NCBI RefSeq assembly: GCF_009727055.1 | Contig: NC_052349.1 | Coordinates: 38,070,125 to 38,134,124 of the forward strand | DNA: 64,000 nucleotides | Origin: Benincasa hispida | Taxonomy: Eukaryota; Streptophyta; Magnoliopsida; Cucurbitales; Cucurbitaceae | Direction of reading: 5' to 3' | Part shown: positions 1 through 10,745 of the stretch, one piece after another | Layout: each line of letters starts with the position of its first letter | Numbering within the stretch: the first letter of the stretch is position 1 | The notes under the pieces: model-generated | Database searches by the model: none | What the model saw: only the letters and a program-made list of their open reading frames with translations | Told to the model about the DNA's origin: nothing | Position numbers and translations under genes: made by a program

Positions 1-892
1 CTGAGGTGGTGACGTCACACAACCCTGTTTGGTGGTCAAATATGTTGACGAAATGTTTAGTTGCACGTTGTTTCCAATGAATTATTTTCTTTACCGCATA
101 CCTATGATAAATACGACAATTACTTTGAATACCTCTATAATTAGTATAAAAACGTGGGTAACTAAGATGTGAATAATTTACCTTGTGAAACACTTTCCCG
201 ATTCAAGAGCAGTCTCTATTTCTACACGACGAGCAGCAAAATAAGCAATAGTTCGATAGAATGTTGCTTGGACTAGTGTAGTGATGAGTAGCTTTCTGGC
301 TCATTTCAGAACAACATTTGTACTTTCGGCCACATTCGTGGTTAGCCATCCATAACGATGACCACCATCAAGTGACTGTGTCCACTGCTTAGGATCTATG
401 GTAGCAAAATATCGTAAGTAATTAGAGTTTGCTGTTTGAAGTTCGGCCATACAGTAACTTCCGAACTTGAAATTTTGATCCTGCACTATACACCAAACTC
501 TTCAATAGATTATTTTTATACTTGTCGTTAAAATTACTCGCCACATGTTGCCAGCAGAATCTGTGATGTACTTCAACCCAACTATTGTTAGGGTTTCTGA
601 CGATAAATATAATGTCTTTGTGTCTATCTAAAATTAGACATATTTTCTCCCTTCCATGCACCATATGATCCCATAAATTTCTTAAAAACCAGCCCCATGA
701 GTCAGCACTTTTCTCAGATACAATAGCGTATGCAACTGGATAGATGTGACCATTTGCATCGACTAAGGTAGCTATTAACAATGTTCCTTCATGCTTCCCA
801 TACAAATGAGTTTTGTCAATTTGAAATAGCGGCTTGCAATGCTTAAATGTTGAGTTGAATTTCCATCTTTGAACATTCCAACTACATCTCAT
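1..892 (-). pseudogene. MULE (Mutator-like) transposase fragment, DDE region
   Basis: Decayed piece of a Mutator-superfamily transposase, the enzyme that cuts and pastes MULE DNA transposons in the nucleus. Reading leftward from 892, the frame shows a motif around QIDKTHLYGKHEG (first catalytic Asp region; the usual form is IDGTHLYGKY), then ATLVDANGHIYPVAYAIVS, SADSWGWFLRNL, LILDRHKDI (second catalytic Asp) and HHRFCWQHVASNF. After a frame change near 480 it continues with RYGWLTTNVAESTNVVLK, and after a stop near 300 with ARKLLITTLVQATFYRTIAYFAARR. This is the normal order of a plant MULE transposase core. The N-terminal MuDR domain is missing, the C-terminus runs off the window, and at least one frameshift and one stop break it. 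It is separate from the MULE at 2701-6307, because it repeats the same DDE segment. The family call is firm; activity is very unlikely. Confidence 0.85.
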
Positions 893-1962
893 TCAAAAGA
901 AAGTAGAAAAAGAAAATCCACAATTACCAATCTCATAAAAAGGAAAAAAAATCACAACCTAATGAATAGTATCAACAAACTCTTCCAAATCCACTTCAAA
1001 CAAGCCAGTATATAAACATTCAGATTATCATTTCCACCAAATTTAAGCCCTCCATAAGAAAAATCTTTGTGCTTTGTTTCTTAGTTTGCTTAATGGATGT
1101 TTGGTGTTTTTTTTAGATTGAGGGAATGACATGTAAGAGCCAAAATGTCAGACGTGGTTGTTGTGCTGTGGTAAATCTAGTGCCTTGAAAGTAAATTTCG
1201 ATGCGACTTTGGTACTAAATTGCATATGCCGATTGTTTCCCAAGGTTAACACAACTCCCCAATTCAAACATGCACTCGCCAGAATTAGGAATGGAATCAC
1301 AAGGAAAACAAGGATCAAAATAGTGTCAATAAGGGAGGAATGAAATCATAAGGAAAACAATGCTCAGAATAGTGTTAAAAGGGAGAAAATAGTAGAGAAG
1401 AGAAGTAGATAATTTTCTGTATCTCTAACCGAAAAAAAATTCTTCTATATATATAGGTGAAGAACACAACAATAGCCGGAAATTAAATAGTCAATGGATC
1501 TACAATGGAAAACAACTAGGAGAAATAAATTTAATTTAGTTCCAATATGGTAACATTTTAAAAAGAAAAGATAGTAAAACTCGGATCCTTTTTTGTGCAA
1601 GCACGATTACTAGAGCCTATCCATCTGATCAAATGACAATGGTGCACATGTGTGGGGAATTACTCTATCTTCCACCACATCCACAATTTGGAAACTATTT
1701 TACACTTTTTTTTTTAATACCCACTCGTTGTAAAAATTTGCAATGTGGGACAAGTTACTTCAAATCCCTTTTACTTTTAGTCATTTCCAACATCACAATC
1801 GAATAAGAGGATGCGGATGAATGAAATTGTATTTGCTATAAATATGATGAAATAATATATTAAATCAAATAATATATTTGATAATTTTGTGTTTTTTCAA
1901 AAAAATATAAAATAAAATTTAAAAGTGAATAAAGTGTATGTGCTATAAATGCAATGAAACTT

Positions 1963-2000
<38 letters not shown>

Positions 2001-2700
2001 TGTCATTCTTCCAAATAAATTTTCAAAAGCCGTTATATACAATTTTTTCAAATTTTTTATATATAACACGAATTTTAATTTTGTATTGAATAAATTATCG
2101 ATTCATTAGATAATCTTAAAAATTCACATTCTTAATAACCCAATCCGAAAATTAAATTTTAAACGGAAGTATACTAACATTAAAATCAAACGGCAATTTG
2201 AGGGGAAAGTATTTAGATAAGATGCTTAATACCATCTTCGAAATTATTGAATTAAAAAAAACATTTAAACTGAAAAAAAATACAATTAAAAACATTATAC
2301 TTAACGAAAAAATTAAAATAATATTGTATTTTTCAAAAAAATTTATAAAAATATTGTAGTTTTGAAACTATTTACAAAAATATTGTTGGTTTTTTTAATA
2401 TGTCGAGTGTTAAAAATTCGACCAACCTTTACCCCTTTTTTTATTTTTTATTTTTAATTTTCCATTTCATAAATTGGTTGTTTTTTTATTATTTTATTTT
2501 TTTTAATATGTTGAGTGTTGAAAATTCGACCTATTTTGATTTTTTTTTAATTTTACATTTAATAAAAACAATTTCTAAAAACAATTTATTATTTTATTTA
2601 ACTTAACTCTAAACAGAACAAATTAAAAAAAAATAATATCTTATAAAAATAAAAAAGTGTAAATTAAAATATCTCATTTATATAAAAATAATTACAAAAA
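893..2700. other. AT-rich intergenic stretch, no gene seen
   Basis: No coding region is supported. The first 600 bases have ordinary composition and the rest is strongly AT-rich. A run of 35 T lies at 1965-1999. Around 2390-2420 and 2507-2535 a short motif (AATATGT(C/T)GAGTGTT(A/G)AAAATTCGACC) occurs twice about 110 bases apart. ORFs here are poly-Phe/Lys low-complexity translations. Confidence 0.7.
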
Positions 2701-3960
2701 TCAATGTGTCCCACAAGGCGGACGTCGTCGATTTCGAGCTAGTTGTCGTCGTCGACTTGAACTAGAGGTTGCTCTAGTTCTTCTTGTTGTTGCTCTTGTA
2801 TCTCTGCAGACACTTCATAATATAAATATTCATTATGCTCTCCACGACCTCGACCATGTCCATGCACATATGAAGACGAAGGACCAACCTATGAGTCATA
2901 ATGTCCTGAACCAAATGCTGACATTATCATCATTAGACTAACATAATCAGTTTGACTCTACGTCTGCATCACATGGGGCAACTCTTCCACATTATGGGCA
3001 ACCTCATCAAACTCATCCTCTTTCCGAACAGGTCCTCTACGTCTAGGAGCTGGTTGAGGAACAATAGGTATATCGTATATATAGTGTATCTCCTCCATAT
3101 AGATTTAGTTGTCACTACATATAGCAAGAACCTGGTTCAAATCATTTGCAACATCACAGAGTCTACTGTTGTTCGATTTCTGTGAATTATAAAACAATTA
3201 GATAATATTTAAAATAAATTTAAATTAAAAATAATTAGATAATATTCATTCATTTACTAGATGACCCACAACTGCTTCCGGACGAGTGACGTAGCACCTT
3301 GTGATATTATTATACCAATGAATGTAATCTTGAGTGACATTCCTGTCAAACTGTTCAATAGAAACCCCCACTGCAATAAACCTTGCACGATAGTGCCATC
3401 GCACTACCAAATGTGCAACTTTTTTGGACCAATTTATAGTCCTTAAGTCGATATCATGTAGTAGGGGTTCAGTATTAAAAGGCGATGGGACATCCTGTTG
3501 AAAACTGAATTGTCTCATTACCCTGTCAGGAAGATGCCACTCACCAATATGAAAACATATGAAAGGACTCATCGTCCGCCATATGTTTTGACCATTTATA
3601 CAGAAATTGGGCAAAGTATGCATAATAATTTGTATGGCTCCTAAATAATCTGAAACACAAAATATTATATTGGAGAATATTAAAGACAAATACAATAAAA
3701 ATGTGTATAAAACAATCAATTTGGTTCAGTGTAATGTACCTGATCAGGTTGAAGCAGATCAAACATGTATATGTACTAGCTGACTACATGTGTGGCTGTC
3801 CTAGTCACACAAAATTTGTCTCTCCACCTAAATTTTTAAATTGATAATTTAAATTCTAAATTAACTAGGTCAGTGATATAAAATTTAAATTGAATTAAAA
3901 TAACATACCGAGAATCGTAGGCTCGTCCAGCTAACTGAGTGTCATTGACATGTTATAGCT
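2701..3960 (-). pseudogene. Plant mobile domain (PMD) remnant
   Basis: Minus-strand reading starts near 3960 with MAPQL and passes through DRVMRQFSFQQDVP, LLHDIDLRTINWS, HLVVRWHYRARFI, DYIHWYNNITRCYV and, after an apparent intron, IPIVPQPAPRRRG and a final RRRQLARNRRRPPCGTH. The set of a VMRQF step, a DLR...NW step and a Trp/Tyr-rich DYIHWY step, with an Arg-rich tail, is typical of the transposon-type PMD (serine/threonine phosphatase 7 long-form-like proteins). Several frame changes are needed. Its position on the same strand straight after the SWIM finger suggests that it belongs to the MULE. Confidence 0.7.
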
Positions 3961-3979
3961 GTGGAGCCATTGTTGGAAA

Positions 3980-4282
3980 TCACTCCCAAGCCCATAGTTG
4001 CAAAAGTATGAGAGGCCCAACTATCTCGCGAACTTCAGGTCTTGTTGTTTTGCATAGTTGTCTATACAACCATGCCAACGTTGACAATTTATAGTAGTCC
4101 TCAAGAAAGTCTTCGTAGTTTATGTTAAAATGTGAGCAAACGACCATAAAATGCGAGCATGGAATGCCGTATGCTTGCCACTTGTTACATGAACAGTACT
4201 GCTTTGACCTATTTAGCCTCAATATTTGAAAATTTCCTCCTTTGGCATTGAGACTATGACGTCCGGTCTTCACATGAAACAC
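3980..4282 (-). pseudogene. SWIM zinc-finger segment of the MULE
   Basis: A 100-codon frame holds the SWIM pattern CSCNKWQAYGIPCSH (C-x-C...C-x-H), followed by NINYEDFLEDYYKLSTLAWLY. This is the usual tail of plant MULE transposases, in which SWIM coordinates zinc for DNA or protein contact. All four zinc ligands are present. Confidence 0.85.
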
Positions 4283-4435
4283 ACCTTCATACCGATCGTA
4301 TGATTGTACTTCATGTTTACTTGATCTTGCAGCCCATTTATTTATTTTCTCGTGTGCGTACCTGAATTTTTACTCCACTTAGTATTATAAAATATGCTTG
4401 AATAAATTGTTAATAACACACACACACATATATAT

Positions 4436-4473
4436 CTGTCTCTTATACACATCTAGATGTGTATAAGAGACAG
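4436..4473. other. Nextera mate-pair junction adapter (assembly artefact)
   Basis: The 19-base Tn5 mosaic end CTGTCTCTTATACACATCT is followed directly by its reverse complement, giving a perfect 38-base palindrome. This is the circularisation junction of Illumina Nextera mate-pair libraries, not plant DNA. It interrupts the MULE between its DDE and SWIM segments, so the junction on either side may be false. Confidence 0.97.
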
Positions 4474-4713
4474 CCTTATTTTATTTCTTCTTTTCTCGAA
4501 ATAATTCACGCACTTGAAGAATGTTATTTGAGCAAGAGCATTTATAGGCAACATTCGAGCTCCTTTGAGGATGCCATTTATGCACTCTTATAGATTTGTC
4601 ATCATCCACCCTATCTGAACCCTCCATCATGTGCTTAAGTCAATTGCTCTAAACTAATGTTGTTAAAAAAACTCAGACAACTCTGATTTATTCCTTTGAT
4701 ATCTTCAATTGAT

Positions 4714-5100
4714 TTATTGAACTTCCGAATTTGAAACTGACACCCGACACGATAAACATAATTTTTTCAATATATTAAATTTGTACTTTTTATTAAAGTT
4801 GCTGACGATATGTTGTAAGTAAAAACGATGGTGACATTTTGGTCCCGTCCAACCATTTGCTAGATTGTTCACTGTTGCGATTATGCCAGCATGTCGATAT
4901 GAAATTAAACACACTGTTACAATTTCTCTCAAGTATTTCAGGAACCATCCCCATGAGTCTGCGGACTCTTCATGACAAATGCAAGTGGAAGAAGATGCCC
5001 GTTCGAGTCAACTGATGTAGCAATCAGAAATTTTTCTCGATATTTGCCATACAAGTGTGTACCATCTATCTGAATTATCAACCGACATTTATTAAAAGCT
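4714..5100 (-). pseudogene. MULE DDE core segment, frameshifted
   Basis: Minus-strand translation gives FNKCRLIIQIDGTHLYGKY with the first catalytic Asp, then LIATSVDSNGHLLPLAF. A frame change follows near 4975, then EESADSWGWFLKYLREI and CLISYRHAGI, where the second catalytic Asp region should read like SDRHKGI, and HHRFYLQHIVSNFNKKY. The Asp of that second motif is replaced (SYRHAG), so even without the frameshift the catalytic triad would be incomplete. The segment is homologous to the one at 422-892 but clearly diverged from it. Confidence 0.8.
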
Positions 5101-5219
5101 TCTATTCAAGGACCAAATGCCCAAACTACAGAAGTTAGGATAACATGACCTACAGTAAGCATTTCTTTCACTCTCCACTCTACACGTGTTCCTAGATTGG
5201 TCTACTTAACCATATACAA

Positions 5220-5864
5220 TCACCTGGGTAATAATTTGTAAGACTCATCCCAATCATCGAACACTTTAGCCAACGCTTTTCTTTTGCCCTCCCATACCCT
5301 ATGGTAAGGAACATGATATCTAAACTTTGATTTGATGTCGGACTGCAGTTGTGCCACGCTGATAGATGGTTTTTCTCTTATGGCATCACAGAACTCTAGC
5401 GCAATCATTGATGAATCCAATTGCACATGACTTTGACTCAGTTCTGAATAAAAACATGCATGCTGCTCATCGTACTTAGAGATCTCGAACAAGTCATGCG
5501 ATTTTTTCTTTATTGCACGAAGTCTCCACTTACAACCTTCCTCCCACTTCTTACACCGAATTGTCCAAATCGTTAGTGTCGATTCCACAATCTCATATGG
5601 TGCGCGACATTTAATAGAAAAACATTTGACCGCGTGTTGTAACATTTCTTTGTCTTGACAAATCATCCCTTTATACAACTGAGTATTGTCAACGTCCACA
5701 GGGGCTACAATTGGGTCATGTTCTCGAATGCTATCCAGTACATTCATATCCAAATTGTTGAATGTATCTGAAAGTAATTCATATTCACGACCATCGAAAT
5801 CCAACTCTTTAAATTCATCGTCCGTTTCAGTTCTGAAATCTATATACTGGTTGTTAGCCGCCAT
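5220..5864 (-). pseudogene. MuDR N-terminal transposase domain segment
   Basis: A 214-codon open stretch of the MULE at 2701-6307. It starts MAANNQYIDFRTETDDEF, an acidic leader, and then shows the MuDR domain: LYKGMICQDKEMLQHAVKCF, the Cys/Trp pattern IRCKKWEEGCKWRLRA, a conserved HACF step (usually HTC), and RVWEGKRKAL followed by DWDESYKLLPR. This DNA-binding N-terminal domain recognises terminal inverted repeats in autonomous MULEs. The frame here is intact, so this is the best preserved part of the element. It ends in a stop at the point where the DDE core should follow. Confidence 0.85.
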
Positions 5865-6307
5865 ATCTTCATTATCACATGGCGATACAATTGACTTCGG
5901 ATCAGGATCAATATATTTAGTTGGATCTTTAAACTAACTAAATGGTGTATTTAAGTTTATATCTACCCTATCCTATTTACATTTACATACAAATGCACTA
6001 AATTTGGCAGTGGCATTGCGATTGAGAACATCAAGTTCATAGCTTGTGCATTCGAAATAGGGAATGACATAAACCTTATTGATCCTGATAGTTCTAGGTT
6101 AGGATGTCTATATATTATTTCTAATTGATTTGTTCCCATATCTACCCTAAGTGACATCCCAACCATTTCAATGAATTGTTCAAATACAATTCCACGCTCA
6201 CATTTATGCTAAAACTCCCACTTGGTGGTTGGTCATAGTCAACTCCATCCATACCATCAATCACATTACCATTTGTAAACAACAAAAATCCCAAGCATTT
6301 GTCCGCC

Positions 6308-6800
6308 ATTTTCTAAAAAAAAAAAAAAACAAACAATACATTACTAATTGTTCTAGTAATTATCAAACTTAAACAAAAACAAACCACAATAAAAATCATA
6401 ATAAGAAATATATTTAAAAAATCACAATCAGGTAAACTTTTTAAAACTATTTTTAAACATAACAATAAATTAAACTTTTTAAAACTATTTTTAAACATAA
6501 CAATAAATTAAACTTTTTATTATTATTTTTAAACATAACAACAAATTAAACTTTTCAAATATCATAAGAAATTTATAAAAAAAAATCACAATATTTTGTA
6601 TTAAACTAAAAATATTAAAGTTTTTAAACTATAAAACATCAACTTTTTAAACATTACAATGAGGTAAACTTTTTAAAACTATTTTTTAAAATTTAATACA
6701 AATAAAATAAAATAAAATATTATAAGAAGTATATTAAAAAAAATCACAATAATTTTGTATTAAACTAAAAATATTCAACTTTTTAATTGAAGGAGCATCA
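6308..6800. repeat. AT-rich tract with 38-bp tandem repeats
   Basis: From 6434 a 38-base unit beginning AAACTTTTTAAAACTATTTT repeats at 6472, 6510 and 6548 with growing divergence. Similar AAACTTTTT words recur at 6672 and beyond. The tract lies just upstream of the minus-strand MULE start. No gene is seen. Confidence 0.75.
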
Positions 6801-6844
6801 ATTGATTCTCTATCCGAGCATAAATTGAAGGAGCTGTTGGCCAC

Positions 6845-7129
6845 TTGGACTCCAAAATTGGAGTTGCAGACGACATGATTCAGTTCATGGATGCTGATTA
6901 TGACCACTTGATTGAGCAAGCCTTTGGCATGGACACACCTCCTTCTGAAACAGAGGAACCCACGACTGAATTTTACATATCCAAGTTTTTGATTGAGCCA
7001 GACGAGTTCGAGTACAATGTGGAAGGTTTTCAATCTCCATTGGAGGACGAGTTTGAGTACAATGTGGAGGGTTTTCAATCTCTATTGGAGGACGAGTTTC
7101 TCGGAACGCTAGTTTTAAATAAAGTTTGA
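6845..7129 (+). CDS. Small acidic ORF with a duplicated 15-residue unit, uncertain
   Basis: A 94-codon frame, not recognised. Its translation is strikingly acidic and has a tandem unit of 15 residues (DEFEYNVEGFQSPLE, then DEFEYNVEGFQSLLE). The DNA repeat is 45 bases, about 7012-7056 and 7057-7101, and a third DEF begins directly after. The preserved frame across the duplication and the amino-acid-level bias argue mildly for past coding. There is no identifiable promoter and the first codon sits in a region with no clear exon boundary. It could be an exon captured by the neighbouring MULE, the degraded tail of a host gene, or chance. Confidence 0.3.
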   Translation: MDSKIGVADDMIQFMDADYDHLIEQAFGMDTPPSETEEPTTEFYISKFLIEPDEFEYNVEGFQSPLEDEFEYNVEGFQSLLEDEFLGTLVLNKV

Positions 7130-7343
7130 TTCTTAATTCATTACATAGTTTCTTCATGAGAGTACTCTCGCTCTCTGTTCTTCTCTTTGTAAATGTATTG
7201 ATTTTAGCATAATGAAAACTCTCTTATCAACTCTATTTTTTTTTGTAACGAGATTCGGTGATAAGATACAACTTTATACCAAAATAAATTTCATTCAGTA
7301 ATGAGATCATTTAAATTGTGGCAAGAGGAGAACATCTAACACC
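7130..7343. other. Flank between small ORF and nest, no gene seen
   Basis: Nothing recognisable apart from the left flank of the retrotransposon nest. Confidence 0.5.
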
Positions 7344-7457
7344 AAACAAAATTTTGAAGGCATCGATAACATAGTGTAAACCCAGTACTCCATTTTTCCT
7401 AAACAAAATTTTGAAGGCATCGATAACATAGTGTAAACCTTGTACTCCATTTTTCCT
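7344..7457 (+). repeat. 57-bp tandem duplication across the left edge of LTR Gy2
   Basis: The block starting AAACAAAATTTTGAAGG at 7344 repeats at 7401 with only two or three differences. Each copy contains host flank plus the first bases of a gypsy LTR (TGTAAACC...ACTCCATTTTTCCT). The duplication therefore arose after the LTR inserted. Confidence 0.85.
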
Positions 7458-7684
7458 ACATAAGTGAGTAACAAGCATGCTAAGTAAAGTTGTGAAAGGA
7501 GGTAAAGAAAGTAGGATGATGGAGGAAGAAAATTCTAAGTGTTAGAACTTAGTCATGGGTGAGTTTTAGATAGTATAACAAGTGAAAATTGGCTAAGTAT
7601 GGAAGCCAAGTGTAGGCATGCATTGATGGAGAAGTATGGACGCATGAGGTTGCGTTGTTGTAGCAAACCAAGGCTTGTAGAGGC
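7432..7684 (+). mobile_element. Gypsy LTR Gy2, first piece
   Basis: Starts with TGTAAACC and matches the first ~250 bases of the complete LTR at 22535. It is cut at 7684 by the copia solo LTR Co2 and continues at 28237, with GAGGC on both sides (7680-7684 and 28237-28241). Confidence 0.8.
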
Positions 7685-8828
7685 TGTAGGATTGTATCAA
7701 CACAGCGGAAGCACAAGGATCATCTAAGCATTCAAATTCACTAATTTTGGCATAATATAAAGCATGCTTTTGCAGAAAAATGGATTTCAAGACATACCTC
7801 TTCTCTAGAACTTCTTCAAAGTTCTTTTCTCCAGCTGCAATCTGCTCCATATCTTGTTGTAGACACCTCAAGATCTTCACTACTATTCTCTTGATGCTCT
7901 AGATTGAGTTGTGGACTCAAAACAAGCTTGAATCAAGGGATGAAGGAGAAAAGCTCACTGTTGCAACCTTATTTGAAGAATCTTTCTTCAAGACCAGTTT
8001 TTCTCTCAAAACTCTTTTGATTGCATGCCTGATTTTCACTCCAATCTCTTCATTATATTGCAGATCAACATGCAAAGAAGAGCTTGCATTGAGTTGCAGC
8101 TCATGCTTGGAGAAGACAAAGGTAAGATATTGCAATATGTGTGAGCTAGTTCAAAGATGGATAATGGAAAAAAAATCATTTATTCCATTTTGTGTTTTTA
8201 TTTTCCAATTTTTTCAAATTTATCTAAAAATCAAATTTTGATTTTAAAAATAAAAAATTAATTAATTTCATAAATTAATGATTAAATAAAACTTAATTGA
8301 TTTAATATCAAATATTAAATTAATTTTAACACATATCCATCTTTATATATTTAAATCATATTTAAATATATAAATTCTCCTATTCCTTCTAATTCTAAAA
8401 TTAAACATAATTATATCTCATATAATTACTAATTCCCTTAATTCTAATTTGAACGTCTCAAATTAACTTATCACGCTATTCTAGAGCTAGTCCCTTACGA
8501 GCTAATAGGGGGACCTCGTGGACCTACAGATCATGGGCTCTAACGATCCGAGATTAATTGGCTAAACTCATTAGACCAAATTAATCTCCATTCGTTAACT
8601 AATGGGTTATTCCACTAAAGCCCATAGTTGCACTCCCCTCACTGTAGATATATTATGTCCACATGATTTAACCATAATCAGCAAGTCGACCCTTCACATG
8701 TTGTTTGTAATAACGGCTGGGTCAAATATTTGTTTTACCCCCGAGATTACGTCTTATTCCTCAAGTCCCTACTGATCCTTTAATGAACAACTGGTTTGTG
8801 ATCCAATCACCAAACCAAACTTTCTCAG
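7685..8828 (-). mobile_element. Copia solo LTR Co2, left piece
   Basis: Reverse complement of the last ~1.14 kb of the copia LTR at 10746-12598, beginning TGTAGGATTGTATC on the plus strand. The remaining parts lie at 25410-25759 and 27894-28236; together they add up to about 1.84 kb, the full LTR length. The outer ends are flanked by GAGGC, a 5-bp target-site duplication. No internal copia sequence is attached, so it is a solo LTR. Confidence 0.85.
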
Positions 8829-10741
8829 ATCAAGATCTCACACGGAGAAGAACAAAAAGTGAAGAATTTGCAGAAGGGACAGATTGTCGGATTAATCAGA
8901 GCCCGGAGGGAAGTTGGAAGTTCCAAGCCAAATTATAAGGAATTTGGGGCTGATATTTAAGGTAAGAAAGACAACTCAACTCTAAACAAGTTTGTAGAAG
9001 GAAGTTTCTTAAAAAGAGTTTTGGATTTTGAGTTATGAATTTTTGAAGTTGAAACAGGAAATCGGTGCGTAAGCAGCTGCTTGGGAAGATTAAGAAAGCA
9101 GCTCACCATAGTGAGCGAGATAAGAAAACGAGCGAGAGCAAGAGCGAGATAAGAAAATGAGTGAGAGCGAGAGCGAGATAAGGAAGAGGCGGATCTCGCT
9201 AAGGATGAAAATCTCGCTGGAAAGTGGAAAATCTCGCTAGAAGTGGTAAATCTCGCTCATGATGATCATCTCGCTAGTAATGCTGATTTTTGTGATGAAG
9301 TTTCATTAGTACGTAAACTATCTTAAGCATTTTGACGAGAATTATAAGGAATCTAACCGGAAATTATGTCCTTTCAGACCAAGAGGAGCTAGGAGAGGCA
9401 TATAAACTGTTAAGAGCCCCGACGAGCTGTGAGTGACTCTAAATGCTTTAAATGTTTCAAGTAAATTGTTAATGCTTATGAATGTCTAGCAATTCATGTT
9501 TACTGAAAGCTATTTATGACAACTATTCTCAAATAGTTACCAGACAACGCATCTCACATTAATGTTATGTTTATGCTATGCTTTTCAATGAACAAGAGGA
9601 TGCGTTAGTATAGAATGCTTTTGGGCAACTAAGTCATTAAGAGATAAGAATAAGCAAGTTCAGTATGAGTAGCTCAGTACTGAAGGACTAGATGAGAAGG
9701 TATTGAAGCTTAGTCCTAGATTTGAATAGCTCAGTACTGAAGGACTAGATNTAGCTCAGTACTGAAGGACTAGATGAGAAGGTATTGAAGCTTAGTCCTA
9801 GATTTGAATAGCTCAGTACTGAAGGACTAGATAAGAAGGTACTGAAGATTGATCTTATATTTGAATAGCTCGATACTAAAGAACAGAGAGAAGATATCCG
9901 AGCAACTCGATACTGAAGGACACGGAGAAGGTATATGAGCAATAGTATCTAAGGTATGTCGGTACTTAAACTAGAACCACATGAATGTAAGAAAAGTGGT
10001 TATTGGTAGTGTAGAGATCACTCCACACTAACTATGGATTGACGTTGAGGAATTGAGTAAAGGTTCTCTCTCAACTAAAGTTGCAAATTATGTTTTTAGG
10101 AAGAGAGCAAAAGGGTTCCTTCCTAGTTAAGTAGTAATGCAATAAAGAATGATAAAGAGTAAGCAAGAGGGCCACTCTAGATTAATAGACTAAGGCATAG
10201 TCCAACAAAGCATAAAATAGTGCTATATGATGTTATGATGACATGAATAATAGTTGCCAAGTTTATGTTTTCAGTTAAAGCTTTTAATTTTAATATTAAA
10301 TTTATGTATGTACGTTATTCTTTAAATGTTAGTCATTCACTGGGCTTCTAGATCATGTTTTCAATTGTTTTCCTTTCAGGTAGCGGTCAGTTCCCAAAAG
10401 ATTTCTCTGCTGCTATTCTGCCACTCAAAGAGTCAGGTTGAAGGAAGCTTAATTGAAAACCTGTATTAGTTAGTACACATGTGTCAATCGGATAGGGACT
10501 AGTATCTAGATGGGGCTCACTAAGTTGTAATATTCATGTACGAACAATGCTATGAAACCCTGTAATGTAAATGAGTTAAGTTCTGAGTTAATTTGTTTAG
10601 TATATTGATGAAATGTACGTATTCAGGGTTTCAGCAAATTTAACAGGTTAGATAAGCAGTAAGTGCCAGTAAGAGGGTTGGTAACTGCTGCAGTCACCAC
10701 TCCATCCAGGTTAAAAGGGTAATCTGGAGCGGGGTGTGACA
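8829..10741 (+). mobile_element. Gypsy element Gy1, 5' LTR lacking its first ~1 kb
   Basis: Matches 23567-25409 of the Gy1 3' LTR and ends GGGGTGTGACA. The missing first kilobase was lost together with about 14 bases of the Co2 target, which fits a single deletion at the left junction. It contains GAGCGAGATAAG-type repeats near 9110-9190 and a 57-bp array at 9670-9930. Confidence 0.85.
9670..9930 (+). repeat. 57-bp tandem repeats inside the gypsy LTR, with a single N
   Basis: Units beginning AGCTCAGTACTGAAGGACTAG start at 9671, 9728, 9753, 9810 and 9867. All steps are 57 bases except 9728 to 9753, where one N at 9751 replaces part of a unit. The same array occurs at about 24362-24600 and, inverted and shorter, at about 32400-32510. 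Confidence 0.85.
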
Positions 10742-10745
10742 AGTT

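Larger units (their letters stand above)
2701..6307 (-). pseudogene. MULE transposon gene with C-terminal plant mobile domain, decayed
   Basis: One minus-strand transposon gene can be traced from MADKCLGFLL at 6307 to a terminal RNRRRPPCGTH with a stop at 2701. In order it holds an N-terminal segment (6307-5970), the MuDR N-terminal domain (5864-5220), the DDE core (about 5100-4714), a SWIM zinc finger (4282-3980) and a plant mobile domain (about 3960-2701). Frameshifts are visible near 6180 and 4975, with several stops, and a foreign adapter lies at 4436-4473. A probable intron sits near 3186-3240: on the minus strand GTAAATG opens it and TTCACAG closes it. The gene would encode transposase fused to, or closely followed by, the aminotransferase-like PMD that plants also use in MAIN/MAIL proteins. 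PMDs are known to be associated with plant transposons. Whether this was a single protein or two spliced genes cannot be told from DNA alone. Confidence 0.75.

Noticed and set aside
2400..2606. Phe-rich membrane-like ORF at 2400-2606
   Set aside because: Translation of T-rich DNA; no start context, codon bias or homologous pattern.
4474..4700. Possible exon with Cys-rich reading (YKCSCSNNILQ) right of the adapter
   Set aside because: Too short, no recognisable family, and the adjoining adapter makes the context unreliable.
7909..8241. 110-codon plus-strand ORF at 7909-8241
   Set aside because: Lies inside inverted copia LTR Co2; the same LTR sequence at 12100-12400 does not keep the frame.
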